This document shows positions 11,081 to 23,800 of a DNA stretch of 64,000 nucleotides, piece after piece. The notes beneath the pieces were generated by a model that saw nothing but the letters and a program-made list of their open reading frames with translations, was not told the DNA's origin and did not search any database. Position 1 is the first letter of the stretch. Every line of letters begins with the position of its first letter. Source of the stretch: Bolinopsis microptera (lineage: Eukaryota > Ctenophora > Tentaculata > Lobata > Bolinopsidae); NCBI RefSeq assembly GCF_026151205.1, contig NC_087072.1, positions 18,181,669 through 18,245,668 of the forward strand, read 5' to 3'. Made by a program: the position numbers and the translations under genes.

Positions 11081-14000
11081 AAAACTAAAAAGGGTAACGA
11101 TGCATTTTATTTGTGAATTACCTAATATCACACGTATAGTGATAATTATTTGATTTACGTAGTGATCACAGAGTATCGTTGAGTGATTATCTACTTACTC
11201 TATTCTAGGTCTAATCATTTACATATTACATAATTACATAATTAGTGATAATGATGAATATAATAATTAAGAACCGTGCTACTTTCAGTGGGAAGTGAGC
11301 GCTGTGGAGACTTTTCTCAATCAGAACATTTAAAATGTCAGTCGTGTGAAGTAATAGACTTTGCTGTCTGCATTCGATATCAGTTTTAGTTACCTGTTCT
11401 GATCGTCATCAGTTGTCGCTGTCTGTTTTCAGTATATATAATTATCTAGTCTATAATTCATCTGTACTGTCCGAACTGTGCAATGTATATCCAATGTCAG
11501 TTGTCAGTGCGACATATAGTTAGTGACTTGCAGGCCTGTATTTAATTCGTCGTCTACGTTTTCCTCAATTTTGAAATTGTTGAAAAATTTAGAAAGTCTA
11601 CTCTGTTTCCATGTTCTGCTCTAATTTTCGTCAAGATTTCCAAATTTTGATCCAAAAAACAATACACTTTCTAGCTGACATTCCTGGCTTGGAGATATCA
11701 GTTTATAGCAGTTCAGGTCTCAGGTCTCTCCAATTACAGAAATTTGGTAACAATTATCGGCCATGTTATTAAATTTTCGCCTCCGTGAATGGAATTTTAA
11801 GTATGGACCATGTTTATGTTTAATGCCAAGACTGGTTTAACCTTGTTAATTTTTAGCCCTGAAATTCAAAACTTGATTTAAATTACCAGGACGGTATTCA
11901 ACAGAGGAGATTGGAATGTTGAACTTCTCAAATTTGTCATCATGATCTGTGTTCCTACTCGCTGTACTATTGTACCCTTGCAACCGACAATCCGTTGCAC
12001 GCTATTGTATTTTAGTTCTATCTGAATGCCGTCCCGTACTTTCGTCTGCTCTAATATTCACTCCTGCCTACTGCCTAGTGCTCTAAATTATGCATCATAT
12101 GCTCATGTTGAGTATCCGATAATGATTGTGCCCTACATTCTATGTATAGCATGTATTTTGGGCACCGATTATATGTGCTCGCCCAATATGAATAAATACT
12201 TGCTCGACTTTGTACGCTAACCACCTTGTTAAGCGCCGTTATATTGATTCACCAGAACGTTAATTAACATAATTAACGCAAATTAACATAACTAAAACTC
12301 GTTTAAACAGAAAACCAGCTGCAAACAATTTGTCAAAAATCGAGATCAATTGAAACGGAGACAAAACAGCTGCGAAGAGTGACAATTGGAATTAATCAAG
12401 TTTGCTAAATTAACAACGACATTCCTCCGGCCACAACACCACGCACACTGGATCCATTATCATATAATTTAAGAAGTTATTAGTGCAAACATATGATCCA
12501 TTTTGTAAATACAATAGGATAATACGAGCCGTACAGTTCATTAGTCAGACCAGACCTGGCCCACTTGTGTTCACGACTAAGCAAACAAAACAGACGTAAC
12601 GAGGCCCCCTTCTTAGCTGCCAGGTAGTTAGTTCTCCGTGAAAATGAATATCAATTATCGGCTCAACTGTTATATATAGGCAAACTTGTGTTGTTTAACG
12701 AGAAATTAATCACGAGAAATTTGTGCAACAGACGGAATTACGCGGTTGACGTGTACTGTCAAGTATGATTCCTGAGAAATCGGTTTTGTAATTAATTGGT
12801 CTACGTTTTAGCATGTTTAAGATGTTTCTTGCATCTTGATTATTTAAGGTCGGGCTTTAGATTGAAAACAAACATGTAGAACAAGTTGATACTTGATCAC
12901 ATAATAATATGTAAGGAAAAGTTGATCACATGATATGTATTCTTTGAACATATTTCTTTAACATTTTTTAATGCAACAACAAAATGTTTGGTTTACTGCA
13001 GTTCAGAGATTGTATTCATGCAGATTGCAGAATATAAAATGAAGACTTTTTGTAAGTATACCGTTTATATAGTAAGTTTATATAGTAAGTAATACTTATA
13101 TTACTATTTAGTAATATCAATACCTATAATGTCAGTGGAACAGCATTTTAAATGCTAAAAATAGTGAAATAACGGCTCAACAAAGATATTGTTCTTTTAT
13201 CATGATGTTCGATCTTTAGCAACTTCTCAGAGGACCAATAATTTTGGCGAATATTAAACGGTCTAAAACCCCGCCCCCGGTTAACGGAGTGTTGCGATTG
13301 GTTTCCAGATAGAATCGCACGAACGACTGTCTACAATTTGCGACGTACGGTGAACGGTAATATCTGATCAGTTAAGTGGTGGCAAACCATGATACACAGT
13401 TCGGAACAGCTCGGAACAACCAATTCGAACAAAAATGTTGTCGCATATTTCTACCTTTGTAAATTGATGGACGATTCTCAGTGGTAGTCTGATTGTAGGA
13501 CTTCCGTCACCATATTGGCGGCCCTAACCGGTGCTGATAAAAGGTTCAGTAATTAAACATTTCAATTCGCACTACTCTGTGACCTATAAACGATAACCCT
13601 ATCATGTAAATGGGGACCCTTCGGTGTCCAGGAATACTACATCAGCTAACGAGCACCAGGAATGAGCTGGAATGGATTACGGAGGTGACGAGATCATGAA
13701 AGGTTTGCACTATTAGCGGAAGTTTTGTGGAATTCAGGTCTAGTGTAACGATGAACCTATCTCTCTTTGGTTACTTTATTATCACATACTTACGGCAAAT
13801 TATATTTCAAGGTGCCAGACCGAGTTATAAAGATTTAGCGGAAACAAAATTATCGTCCGTTTCTTTGAGTTCTGTCCTATCGGCTATGGATGTTCGGGCC
13901 CTTATAATTCGCTCGGATTAACTTTTTGTAACCAAACAGGAAACTATATCCGATCGTTTAGTTATACTTATTGACGATATCAGTTACATTGTAAAAGATG

Positions 14001-14774
14001 CAATTGTTGATACGATATGTTTAATGTTTTTACTTTTTAGATGATTGTCCATTTTTGTCTTGTTACTTTGAGAGGTGGTAGGGGTGGTCAAACATATAAT
14101 TGGTATGATATTTTGTGGGCGATGAGGCTGGATACCACGGTCATTTATCATGGAATGATTATTATCAGAATTCAGAATACGCTGTTATTGTTCCTCTGAT
14201 TCTGTAGAACTTTTACAGTTCACACCTTGACATGTGTGCCTTACTTTTCATTCGATTAAAACTCTGCAAACTTAATGCTTTTTTGGATGTTGTGCAGCAA
14301 ATTTCGAAAATTTGTTTATTTAACGAATTCGGTTGAGTCGAATATCATGCACCACTATTATATTGTACAAAATATCACTCATTCAAACTGCTAATGATAT
14401 ATTAAAAATTAAAATTAGATTATCATTACCCAAGTACGTAGTAACTATATTCAAAGTTTGAGATTCATTGCCGCATTAAAATCGTTGTGATGACATGACG
14501 TCAATTGAGATGTAGTAAGATATAAATAACTCAAACATCCCCTCGCCCAGGTCAGGATGATGTTAGAAAGGTGTACAATGACTCACAAGTGATCCACACA
14601 CCCAAGTCCCCTATGATCGTCATTACCCTCTAGTCAGACAACCTAATCCTTGAACTTCAAACTCGTGCTGCACTTCCAGCCTCCTTCTACTTGTCGCTAC
14701 TCAATAAAAGAGACAAGGGTTCTGGGATTGAACACTACTGGATCAGTTTCATTGTCTCGTTGTCACTGTGAGAT
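11081..14774. other. Gene-free stretch upstream of the pseudokinase
   Basis: There is no recognisable coding sequence, and the ORFs at 12026-12220 and 13727-13921 lack domain signals. The pseudokinase promoter should lie here if its first exon is the one called at 14775. No convincing TATA box or initiator could be assigned. GC-richer patches occur at about 13260-13700. Confidence 0.4.
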
Positions 14775-14878
14775 ATGGCGGATACCACACTGGTAGTGAT
14801 TATATCCGTGTCTGTGGCGGTGATCCTCTTAGCCATTGGCCTGGGACTCTGTCTTTGTAGAGCGTACGGTGTCTTCGG
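14775..14878 (+). CDS. First called pseudokinase exon: five residues plus transmembrane helix
   Basis: ATG at 14775 is preceded in frame by TGA at 14769-14771. The exon encodes MADTT, then a 23-residue hydrophobic segment and CLCRAYGVF, and ends at a GTAAGA donor in phase 2. As written, the protein has almost no ectodomain and no cleavable signal peptide, so it would be an N-out anchor. An alternative is that this is an internal exon. A fair pyrimidine tract and AG end at about 14772, two bases before the ATG, and could join upstream ectodomain exons that I cannot find. Confidence 0.7.
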
Positions 14879-17800
14879 GTAAGATTTGTCGCTGTAACAA
14901 TTTGCCAATTGTCATTGATTTGTCTTTGTTATTTGTCACATTCTTGTTTTTTCCGACTTTAGTCAACTTATGTGATTTGTAGCTAGTATGGATGAAAAAA
15001 ATAAATTGCGGTTTTCAGTTGATTGTTTATCATTCAGGGCGTTAGTTTACTTTCGATAAATTCGTTACTTTTCAGGTCCAAAACGAAAACACGGGATATG
15101 TATCTAGATAATGTGACTCTGGAGCTGAAGAAGTCGTTCTTCTCCCTCTCACCAGTTATTAAATCTGGTACTCACTTCGAGTTGATGATAGGATCCAAAC
15201 CTAAACAGAGACTTGAGCTATCTCATATTGATTCTGATGCTGTAAGTTTCTATTTGAGCTCTTATTCACCGGTTATGATAATGTAAGGTTACGGTATGAG
15301 GTTGACAAACAAATTCTTGGTAGAGGAAGAAATGTGGTCTTGAAAAAAACTTAGTAACTTTTTCGCAATAATGTCACAACATTCTTGAAACATTCTACTC
15401 CTCCGCTCATTTCATTACTTGTTCCCAATATATATTTTTATGTATATTGTATAATGTATAATGTATAACCCTGATTAGTTCACATACCAAAAACCCAGGT
15501 GATGATTCTACAGATGAAATCAGACATATCGTCAGTCTCTAAAGAGATCTATCTTAACAGCTTGGAAACTCTGAGAAGACTTGATAAACATGATCATGTG
15601 GCTGCGTTTTATGGGACTTACGACACCCCTTCTGGGGCTTGCTCTGTCATCGAGTTCTCCCAATTTGGTGAGGAAAGCTGTGTTGATTTTGACAAATCTA
15701 TTATCGTTTAAGATGAGGATTATTTTGTACATTTTAGAGTACGAAGATTGAATATTGAATAAGTGTCCTTATCTTAAGCAGTCCAGAGATTGTAGAGTCC
15801 GCTGGGGCTTATTCTTATTCCGTCCGTCCTCCTGAAGATGGAGGAATGTTTAAGCTTTATCTAAGGAGCCACCCCTTACAGCTGTGAGCTGTCCAAACGA
15901 GCCATGTACCTTTTACCGGTATAATTTCTCACTCTTTACTCGATAAGATGTTTTCCGCCTTCCTGGCGTCACAAATTCTAGACGTACTGATTCTGTCAAC
16001 AATTAGCAACTGCTTTGACGGACATTCTGTGAAGAATTATTTGCTTATATGAAAGTATGAAGTTGATCAAATACCGCCAATTTCAGTGCATTTTTGTGCA
16101 ACTACATGGGTTTCTTTGTAACTTAGGTAGGCAAATGAATATACAGCAACGGAAATAAGATATAGTCCGGTTATAGAGGAATTTGTTTCCCTTTGAATCA
16201 ATCAAACTAGATGAATTGTTGTAAATACTGAGATCAAACTATCAATCTACAGGCTATCGTCAAACATGTTGCAAGGCGTCATCTTCAGTGACATAAGCCC
16301 TAAAAATTGTAAAAAGTTAGTAAAACCCAAAATTCCTTTAAAAATCTGGACACTCTTAAAACGGTTATAAAGTTAGAATTAAGATGTTAGGAGTAATGGA
16401 AGGCCAAAAGGATTTATAGTATTAATTCCCAAAGGTTTTAAAGTCTTGAGTAGTTGAATATATTTATGTTCACGGACATCCAAAGTTTTAGGACTAGAAT
16501 TATCAATAATTGACACATTAAAAATTTTGTTAAAATCTTCCCTTTGTCTAAAACCATGATCCAACAAATGTAAACCCAAACTATATTCATCACTTGTTTC
16601 ATCTACCTTATCACCATTTAAAAGTTTATAATATTTGACCCTATGTTCTCCAGTCCTAACCCGTAGAGATCGAGTTGTGCGGCCGACGTAAGCCTTTCCA
16701 CAGACACTACATTGGAACAGATAAATGATGTTGTAGCTCTGGCAGTTTCCAGGGGAAGCTTTAACCTTCTTGCCGTTCACTTTGAATTCACGGGTGCCTT
16801 TGACAAGTTCACAACATTTGCATCTTGGCACATTGCATTTGCTGGTTGGGCCATGTTGAGCTCCTAAAGCAAGTTCTTTCAATTTGACGAGGCGAGATTT
16901 TAGGCTTGGCCCTGTTTTCTTTGTGTAACTGAAAATTGTCTTCCTAGGTGTGGCGGATGTTGAGGAGGTCTCTTGGGATGTTTCAGCAGTGTCACTTTCA
17001 CTGAAACTCCTCGTTCTTGAGAGGTGTTCTTCATACTTCTTGGTCACAGACACCAGATCATCATCACTACCATAAGTAGATATGACCCTGATTGGAAGAT
17101 GTAATGATGTCTGGTCATCAGGAGCCTGAACTTTGCGTGACAGTGATCTTGCTGTGTTAAGGACCTTATTACTGATGTTCTCAATCATTTTTCTAGGGTA
17201 ACATGCGGCAAGGAAGGCTTTTTTAAGGTTGTTGAGATGTTCTTTCAGGCGTTCTTGGCAGTTGATGATCCTTCTGAGTCTAAGGCATTGAGAGTACACG
17301 ATACCGGAATAGATATGGTTAGGGTGGGAGCTTTTAAAATGTAGATATGAACGAGAGTCTGTTGGCTTTATGAACAAATCCGTTTGGAGGGATCCTAAGG
17401 AATCGAAGGTGAACATTATGTCAAGGAAAGATACGTATTTACCAGGATCTTCTATTTGGTATTCTTCAATGATTAGGCCATGGGAGAGGAGTGCTTTGTT
17501 AACATCTGCAATCCAAATTTTGAACTCATCTGTAGTTCCCTCAAACAAACCTGCTCCGTCGTCAATGTAACGACTGGCTGATACGATCTTATTCATGAGC
17601 TCTGGGTTACTATAAACACATTTGTTCATTAGGTAGTAGACTGCTATGTTTGCGATTTGGACACATAGTGATCCACCCGTAGGGATACCGACGAGTTGTA
17701 TGAACCAATTTTGATCGAACACCAGGCTCAATTCCACCAATTTGATGAGCCATTTGCAGAAATCTTCAGACCAATCTTCTCTGCATGATGACATAGCGGA

Positions 17801-20800
17801 ATTCAGGGCCTCTATGACGAGGGGTGGTGTTAGAGAATCATAGAGGGCCTTAAAGTCGTAGGTAAATGATCTGAAGCCTTTCTTCTGTACTAGGGAATGT
17901 TCACTATCCACGAAATCCAACCATTGAAGGGCATCAGTGCTATCAGTCAAAAGGTCAGAGCAGAAATCTTTTTCAAGATCCTTCAGGTATTGGCTAGCAA
18001 GGAAAACATCACTGCGTTTTGTGATCCCATCCTGGAGTGCCGTGATGAGCCTGAAGGGGGGTTCGACTCCTGGTTTAAGGTCTTCCTTTTGAAGCTTGTG
18101 GATCTTTAGGGTGGGGTAGAAATAAGCTTTACCAGGTTTGAAGTGGGAAGAAGTACTCTTGTTGTTAGTAACTGTACCATCACTGTTTAGATTGTTGGTA
18201 ATACCCATGATGTCTTTAGCTTCTTTTGGTGTAACAAAGTTTTTCTTTTTTCCCTCGATCCATAAATCAAATAGTTCCTGGTGTAGGTCTTGCGTAGGGT
18301 CTTTAGCGAGCTTTTTATACAATAGGGGGTTGTCGAGCTTTTCCTGTGTTCTTCGCTTTAGCATAGCTGGGTCCACTAGTAACACGGCTCCACCTTTGTC
18401 AGCTGCAACTATTGCAAGTTTTTCATGTTTGATCATTCTTTCTAACCATTTGAGGCCACGGGACTCCATCTTGTTGAGGTTTTTTGGCTGTAGATTAGTT
18501 TTAGGTCCTCTAATGAGTTGCTGATCTAAGTCCGCTGCCATGGTGTTTGTAATCTCATTGATGGATTGGTCCTCACTTGGGGGCTTTCTTCCGTAGTACT
18601 TCCTTGATAGTTGTGGAGGTAGTCCAGTTGGGGCGGTCTGTTCCAAATCAAGCGTTGATATGTCCTCACATGATGTTGTAGGTGAGCTGTTGAGGCTTCT
18701 TGTTGAGGCAGTTACGATTCTGTTTATTGTTAAGCGCATGTCCAGACGAGCCTCCTCCGTGTCAACCTTTGGGGTTGGTACAAAACCTAGCCCTTTGTTC
18801 AAATTGCTATCGCTTCAAGTGGAATTTCTTCTCCCACATCCACTAGTACCACGACACTTCCTTCGTCTAAGGCCTTTCGAGCTTCTTTTTCTATTCTTCG
18901 GTGTCTTTGGTTCTCACGTCTTTTATAGTTTTTGTCTTTTCGGTCACTCAAAACTCTAAGTATATCCGAAGTCTTGCGTGGCCAATGGTCCCACTTCTCT
19001 TTCTCTTGGAGTTTGTAGAAACTGATTTTCTTGTCAAAATGCTTTCTCAAGGTGGTCCGTTCCTTTAGTGGCATGGGGGTTTGGTCCGATTCTTCTGAGT
19101 TTACCTGGCTAAGGGATCTGACCTCATTGAGCTTGTTCTTGATAGCATAACCAAGGAGTCTAGTCTCTAATTGAGAAATCCGGTTATAAACTTACTATTT
19201 GAAACGAATTTTTGACGACAATCTGGGCACTTGCCAGTGACTTAAGGTATCCGAAAGTATCAAAACCATATGGACTGGGTAATGATACCATTTAAAGTAC
19301 ATGAATTGTAATACTATTTTGTATATATTTAACTTTGTTTTAAAAATATCTCCGGTACTCACTACTCATCCTTTATCTATTACCCATTATCCACCCTTAG
19401 AAGACCGAAATGTATCATTTAGTTTGACATTGCTCTTTTCACAGGTACCCTAAAGTACTATCTGTCGTACAGTTCCTACAAGACGTTCTACGACTACAGA
19501 GGGTTTAGTGACGATGACGACACTTTCAGCAACATGCGATCTCCAGGTACGTGCTTCAAAACCGACATGAGGATTGTTTTTAATGCATGTCATTTATATA
19601 AAATTAACATATATACCATCTAAGGAGTTATTAGCGAGATTTTTAATCTAACTCAGAGCAGTCGATAGGAAGCTTAAAAAATGAATTGAAGAACCTTTCG
19701 AATAAAATAAATCTCACTCTATGAATAATGAATTTTATTGTTTAGCTGCTTATTCAGTTATGTAAGTTCAATAAATATTGCCATTAATTTATTCGTCACT
19801 CTATTTTTTCTTAGTGACGATTAGTAACTTGTGTCTCTAATCCAAACTTCATCAGAGAGTATAAACTCCTTACAGCGTAAGAGGAACCTGTTTGCGTACC
19901 CCAAGATAGTGATGGAGAGTCGAAAAACCCCACTCTCAGCTCTCACACTGTACTTCCTTATGTGGCAGATATGTCTTGGTAGGTCATTATCTTCAAATTT
20001 TAGGAACTTACCAATGACTGTCAGATGGTTTGCTAATTAGTAATCTGGAATTGATATTTGCGATTAAGACAGATAACTTACTTGCCCCGCTGAAATATCA
20101 CACTTTGAAAAAGTCCGGGGGAATATCTCATTGTAACGTACTTGGCCGACTACCGTGTGTCCATCTGAGCTGTAACTGTCAGATCGATCAATTAGTTAAC
20201 AAATTTACAAGATCGGAACTTGATTTGTCCCAGTTGAGTAATTTAGAGAGACGTATTATTTCAGGAATGGAGTTTTTACATCTACGGAACTACATCCACG
20301 GCAGCCTCTGTTCGTTTAACGTAGGTACATGTCACTGCACATAATCTTAACAAGAAAATGACAGATTGTCAGATATTTGGCGCGGTCTGGGTGGTTTAAG
20401 CCATTAAGATGGTCGGTGATTGTTGTATCTGCCATCTATCATATTCTCGAGTAGGTTGTAATTGTTACTGTCATCAATAGCAGGTAATCTTTAACACAGG
20501 TATTTGTTACGGGGCACCTCAACCTGAAGATCAACTGTTTCTCGTTAGCGTTTGAGGACAAGTACGCTCTCAACGCCATCCCGAGGTTAGCAGTGTACAA
20601 TGTACAGTGTACAATGTATAGTGTGCATTGTTGTGATATGTAGTGAGTTGTTACTCAATATCTGGAATCTCATGTATTATTATTTTCTATCGTTGATCAA
20701 TTAATTTTGATGGATTTATACTTTTCTAGACAGTTTGTGAAAGAAATTCAGATAAACATAATATTTGGACACGTAATAAATTACTTTATCTATCGTTAGT

Positions 20801-23800
20801 GTCTGTGTTATGGGACAAACATTAGATCTAACTACATCCTTATTCCTTCCACGGTGCTTGTTTATTCCGAAAGCCTTGCTACTGTTTCATTTACAATTAC
20901 AACTTGTTCTGGCAGATAATAATCACGTGATGCCTCTTCAAGTTCCTCCTCTGGAACGTTGGAAGCGCTGTGACTTGCTCTTGATGGTCATGTTTTGAAT
21001 TAGGGTTCTCAATCCCAACTCGTCAACTCGTGCCTTCATTTCAAAATCAACCGTTTCCGTCAATTCTTTAGCGCCACATCTTTCTAAAGTGCTGCCAGTA
21101 GAAGCAGAGTAATCCAGGTCAGAAAGGTGCTCACACTCAAATAGATCATTATTTAAATGGTGCAGATCTGGTCCTTCATGATGTGTACAAGGGACGGTAA
21201 GATCGGTACTTTTGATAATTGTGTCCTTATTTTCTGGTGAAAGCCTTAAAGTGGCAGAAACCCGAACGTTCGGATGGTCTTCTTCTAAAGCAGTATCCGT
21301 ATTATCTCCTTCGCCATCTCCTCGAGAAAATCCATCAATTTGTGAAATATGAAATATCCTGCCCATTAACTTGATGGGAGGGCTCATGAACTATTTTTGA
21401 GACGAGATAACGCCACGATGTCCACAAATGTGTCGTCAGTTTTCCATAGAGGCCACTGTAAAATATAGGATTCAGAACAATGTTTATCGGAATAACAAGC
21501 AACGAAAAAATCTCTAAAATAATGGGCCCAGGTTTTTCAGTGGTAAACTGAAAATAAATCATGGTCACGATGAAAGACATCCAACTGACAGCCTGGGTTC
21601 CGATTATCAGGAAAACTTTGACCCCCAGAGATGCAATACTCTGATCTGGCATGTTCCCACCAGCCTCAGCATCCCTCCTTCTTGAGATGAACTTGCTGTG
21701 CATGATCTTAGCGTATGTTGTTATCAAGATGAAAAATAGGATGAGAAGGGTATAATAGTGCAGTAGGCCACTTTATACAAAAAGTAAGAATCTTGAGTTT
21801 TGAAAACGTTGCACTGTTACCATAGTATCCGATCTCCAAAAGATCAAATATGTTTTTATTGGAGGTAATGTTATTTAGATTTCATTCATTCATTAGGGTA
21901 ATGACTACTTTTGGGGACTTGGGGAATTGCGTCAACGATTTTACCCCGAGTCCCCATGATTTTTAGTCCCCATTAGTCCCCAAAAGTCTCCATTAGTCCC
22001 CATTTAGATGATTTTTAGACCCCATTAGTCCCCAAAAGTCTCTATTAGTCCCCATTTAGATTTATCCTACTCTTATCTTGGACAAAACATCTCGATCGTA
22101 TCGTTATTAAACTAACTTGAAAACCATAAATAACTGTCAAAAATTCTGGGACTTATGGGGACAAATGGTGAATTACGTCAACGAGTTGACCTCTAGTCCC
22201 CATGATTTTTAGTCCCCATTAGTCCCCAAAAGTCTCCATTGGTAGTCATTACCCCCCCCCCCCCCCCCCCCGGTGGAACACGACAATAGTTCCCGAGACA
22301 AAAATAATTGTTGAATGTTTGATTTCAATAACAGTTCTTGTACAGATAAGACATCTGACCAGACTCATAAAAGTGATAGTTAGAAGAGAACCATGGGAAG
22401 CAACCGAAAATATTGAGCCAAGTATCGGGCAGAAGATGCTGGATATCCAATCTTGATCAAATAAGCAGTAATCTCCTTTGATCTCCAGCACTATGGATGC
22501 TAGAGTGATTGAGCAAATGTAGATTCCCATGAGACTGTCAAAAAAGAAGACTTGGAGACAGAGTATTCTGTCATTCTTTCCAGCATGCGACTCGGGGATT
22601 TTCTTAAAACACTGTGTCCCGACAACCAAATTCAGAACGAGCATTTTAACCCCAGAAAAAGCAGTCATAATGTAAATCACTCTTTAATGGATGAAATGGC
22701 CCCATTGGTACAAGTCTGAAACTCATCCAGTCCATTCGAGCAGTCGATGATGTTGTCACAGATCTTGTTGGGAGGAATCCATTTGACAGTTGTTGTATTA
22801 TTGGGGGAACTACTATTACATGATATATTGTAAAACTTTAAAGCAGTCTGAGAGTCTTTAGCGCTTTATTTTGCATCACAATGCAAAATGTTGCAGCGTA
22901 ATTGACATAAGAACAAAGTAACTTACGAACGAGGCATGTCCCTCCCCTATCTTGTCCATTTAATTATGGCAAATCTTGATATGAAAACAATCATATCAAT
23001 ATCGAATAGATATTATAGATGTTAGATGTTATAACGGAATGAATTAATCTTTACGCCTTTTTTTTCTTTTCCGTCCCTGCCCAACTCTCTTTCTGCATCT
23101 GCCTTTCCAGTCCTCTCTCTTAACTACACTGAAATATTCTCTATAATACAAAAAGATTCTTAGATGCTAACGATATGATATCTCATTTGTATGGCGAATA
23201 TACTTATGTGATATTGGTATTACAGCGACAGACTTAACCAGAATTAAATGAAAAAATCTTTAAAAAGAAAACAAACAAGTTTTAAAAAGTGACTTTAAAC
23301 ATATCGTTTTTGTCTGTATTTTCCAAATCTGAAGTCATCTGCCTGGAATATTCATAAACGGTTTTAAGTGGTGCCCAACCATAATAAGCACTCATTTTAG
23401 AAAAATGACCCTAAATGCCTCGCAACCCATTCCCAAGCAACAAAAACCCAAAATATACACCACGCAGGTGGATGGCTCCAGAAGTTTTTGTGACGAAGAC
23501 TCTGACAAAGCAGGCTGATGTTTGGTCCTTTGGGGTGACAATGTGGGAACTCTTCAACTGCGGGGCTATTCCTTATAACCGTAAGTTTAGCATGTGATGG
23601 AATGATTTTTAATATTTAGGCCATATTAGGTTCTAGTTATAATCAAAGTTGTCCAAATTTGATCAAATTTCACATTCATAGATTTTTAAATTTCGCGAAT
23701 TTCGCAGCAGTTTATAATCTTTCGTGTTACCGTCAGGGGTTCAGGAAGCGGGGGGGGGGGGGCGACTGTCCCCCATGAAATCTGGGAAAGGGGAGAAAAG

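Noticed and set aside
21335-21390. Splice donor to explain the GPCR tail frame change
   Set aside because: No convincing GT-AG pair fits the overlap of the two frames.
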